NCBI GenBank assembly: GCA_002389385.1
Contig: DGOK01000032.1
Span: forward strand, 1-7,666
Direction of reading: 5' to 3'
Length of the DNA stretch: 7,666 nt
Source of the DNA: Rhodospirillaceae bacterium UBA4468
GTDB taxonomy: Bacteria; Pseudomonadota; Alphaproteobacteria; Rhodospirillales; Casp-alpha2
Each line of letters begins with the position of its first letter. The stretch's first letter is position 1. The notes under the pieces were generated by a model that was not told the origin of the DNA, did no database searches, and was given only the letters and a program-made list of their open reading frames with translations. Shown here piece after piece: positions 6,732 to 7,666 of the stretch. A program made the position numbers and the translations under genes.

Positions 6732-7666
6732 TGCATAGATTTTATCTGGGTGATTTTGACCAATGAATTTGAATCGGGTGTATCTTGCTTCGTTAACGAT
6801 ACGACTCGAGACGCAGGCAAGGTCACATAGACGACAGTACCGACATCTTCTTTACTCGTGATTTCAAATGTTCCGCCATGAAGACCTATCATTGATTTGA
6901 CCAAGTTGAGGCCAAGTCCTGTGCCTTCTTGATAAATATCTGAGCGCCGACGGGATTGACCAAAAGGTTCTGAAATAAAGGGTAAGTCGAGGGCCGGTAT
7001 GCCACACCCTGTATCAGATAATGAGATGACGACATCCCCAGTTTTATTGATATCGCACGTCACAAATACGGAGCCGCTGGGTGGTGTGAACTTAACGGCG
7101 TTCGACGTCAAATTCAGCAAAACTTAATGAATGGCGCGACGATCAGCAAAAATTGTTAATTCTCTTTGGCTAATTTGCGCTCGAATTTTGACGTTAAGGG
7201 CATTCGGCCATGTCGCGGCGATACGTACAACATTGTGAACCATCGTACTGAGATCAATGTTGCTTTGGCGGATTTCGAACTTACCAGCATCAATTTTTGA
7301 TATATCAAGAATATCATTGATAAGCTATAACAAATGATCAGCACTGCTGCTGATATTGGCTGCGTAGGAGAGGTATTTTGGATGCTCGAGCGGACCGAGA
7401 TGGCCACGTGTCATAACTTATGACATGCCTTGTATCGCGTTGAGAGGCGTCCGTAATTTATGACTCATGTGTGCCAGGAAAGTTGATTTCGCACGCTCGG
7501 CTCGCACGGCACGAAGGCGTTCTTTATCTAATTCTGCATTACGTTTTTTAAGCTCGAAGGTGATAAATGCGACAGCGGCAAGGGGAATGGCGACAACAAA
7601 CCCGACCAATGCAGCAATGGTCAATCCAAAATAAAGGAAATTTTCGAATATCAATGCTGCTGTCGT
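6728..7666 (-). pseudogene. Membrane sensor histidine kinase with three in-frame stop codons, 5' partial
   Basis: One frame, 312 codons, runs to the right edge and encodes a typical HisKA kinase. In order: a hydrophobic stretch at about 7640-7560 (GLTIAALVGFVVAIPLAAVA, one long or two short membrane helices), a charged coiled linker, and the H-box MSHKLRTPLN (His codon 7460-7462). Then come LINDILDISKIDAGK, the N-box LLNLTSNAVKFT, DTGCGIP, the F-box-like SEPFGQ, GTGLGLNLVKS and a final GTVVYVTLP. Stops interrupt it at TAA 7418-7420 (after IQGMS), TAG 7325-7327 (within HLL-stop-LINDIL) and TAA 7124-7126 (within AIH-stop-VLLNL). No indel is needed. The residue after the phospho-acceptor His is Lys (AAA) where Glu or Asp is normal, a second sign of lost kinase activity. 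The gene would have signalled from the membrane to an unseen response regulator. It is either a recent pseudogene, a product of sequence error, or dependent on nonsense suppression. The family is certain; the state is very likely broken. Confidence 0.88.

Noticed and set aside
7156..7407. An 83-codon minus-strand reading frame between the kinase fragments
   Set aside because: It is out of frame with the kinase, whose own frame here encodes the recognisable LINDILDISKIDAGK region.
5535..7420. Genome-wide reassignment of TAA/TAG to Gln
   Set aside because: The intact genes (mmsA, regulator, 814-residue dehydrogenase) encode Gln only with CAA/CAG, have no internal TAA/TAG, and end with TAA.
1..7666. 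Insertion sequence, CRISPR array, tRNA or attachment site
   Set aside because: No terminal inverted repeats with a transposase, no regularly spaced repeats and no tRNA cloverleaf were seen by eye; gene damage here is by point changes and small indels.

Overview
The window looks like a chromosomal segment of an alphaproteobacterium. Base composition is close to balanced by eye. The support is the style of the genes: a CoA-dependent methylmalonate-semialdehyde dehydrogenase, an XRE-cupin regulator next to a GcvT-type flavin dehydrogenase, and a histidine kinase of the HPKY...LINDILDISKIDAGK type. The genus cannot be named from this sequence. No CRISPR, tRNA, rRNA or transposase was seen.

Layout. 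At 2-1420 (+) is mmsA, cut by the left edge. At 1417-2261 (-) lies a broken alpha/beta-hydrolase lipoprotein gene with at least two reading-frame breaks and perhaps a third in its signal peptide. A short AT-rich divergent region at about 2262-2367 carries a clean 8+8 bp inverted repeat. It is followed by an apparent two-gene operon on the + strand: an XRE-cupin regulator (2368-2958) and an 814-residue FAD/GcvT dehydrogenase of the dimethylglycine/sarcosine dehydrogenase family (2985-5429). A hairpin overlaps the dehydrogenase stop codon. Next come two open stretches in one reading frame (5541-5858 and 5865-6731), separated by a single TAG; the second is a degenerate EAL-like domain. The right end (6728-7666, -) is a membrane histidine kinase read in one frame but interrupted by TAA, TAG and TAA, and cut by the right edge.

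How it fits together. The intact part is catabolic. MmsA makes acyl-CoA from semialdehydes, and the flavin dehydrogenase probably removes an N-methyl group from a methylated glycine-type amine and passes the one-carbon unit to tetrahydrofolate. The regulator sits 26 bp upstream of the dehydrogenase and probably senses a related small molecule. The surface hydrolase and both signalling genes carry lesions.

The most notable pattern is that five in-frame TAA/TAG codons in the two signalling loci, on opposite strands, can each be explained by one C-to-T change in a Gln codon, while the metabolic genes have none. Ordinary gene decay (or sequence error) is the simplest reading. Nonsense suppression or readthrough is the less likely but more exciting alternative. 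I did not find a convincing new multi-gene system; the degenerate EAL-like protein with its roughly 105-residue N-terminal region is the best candidate for an undescribed family.
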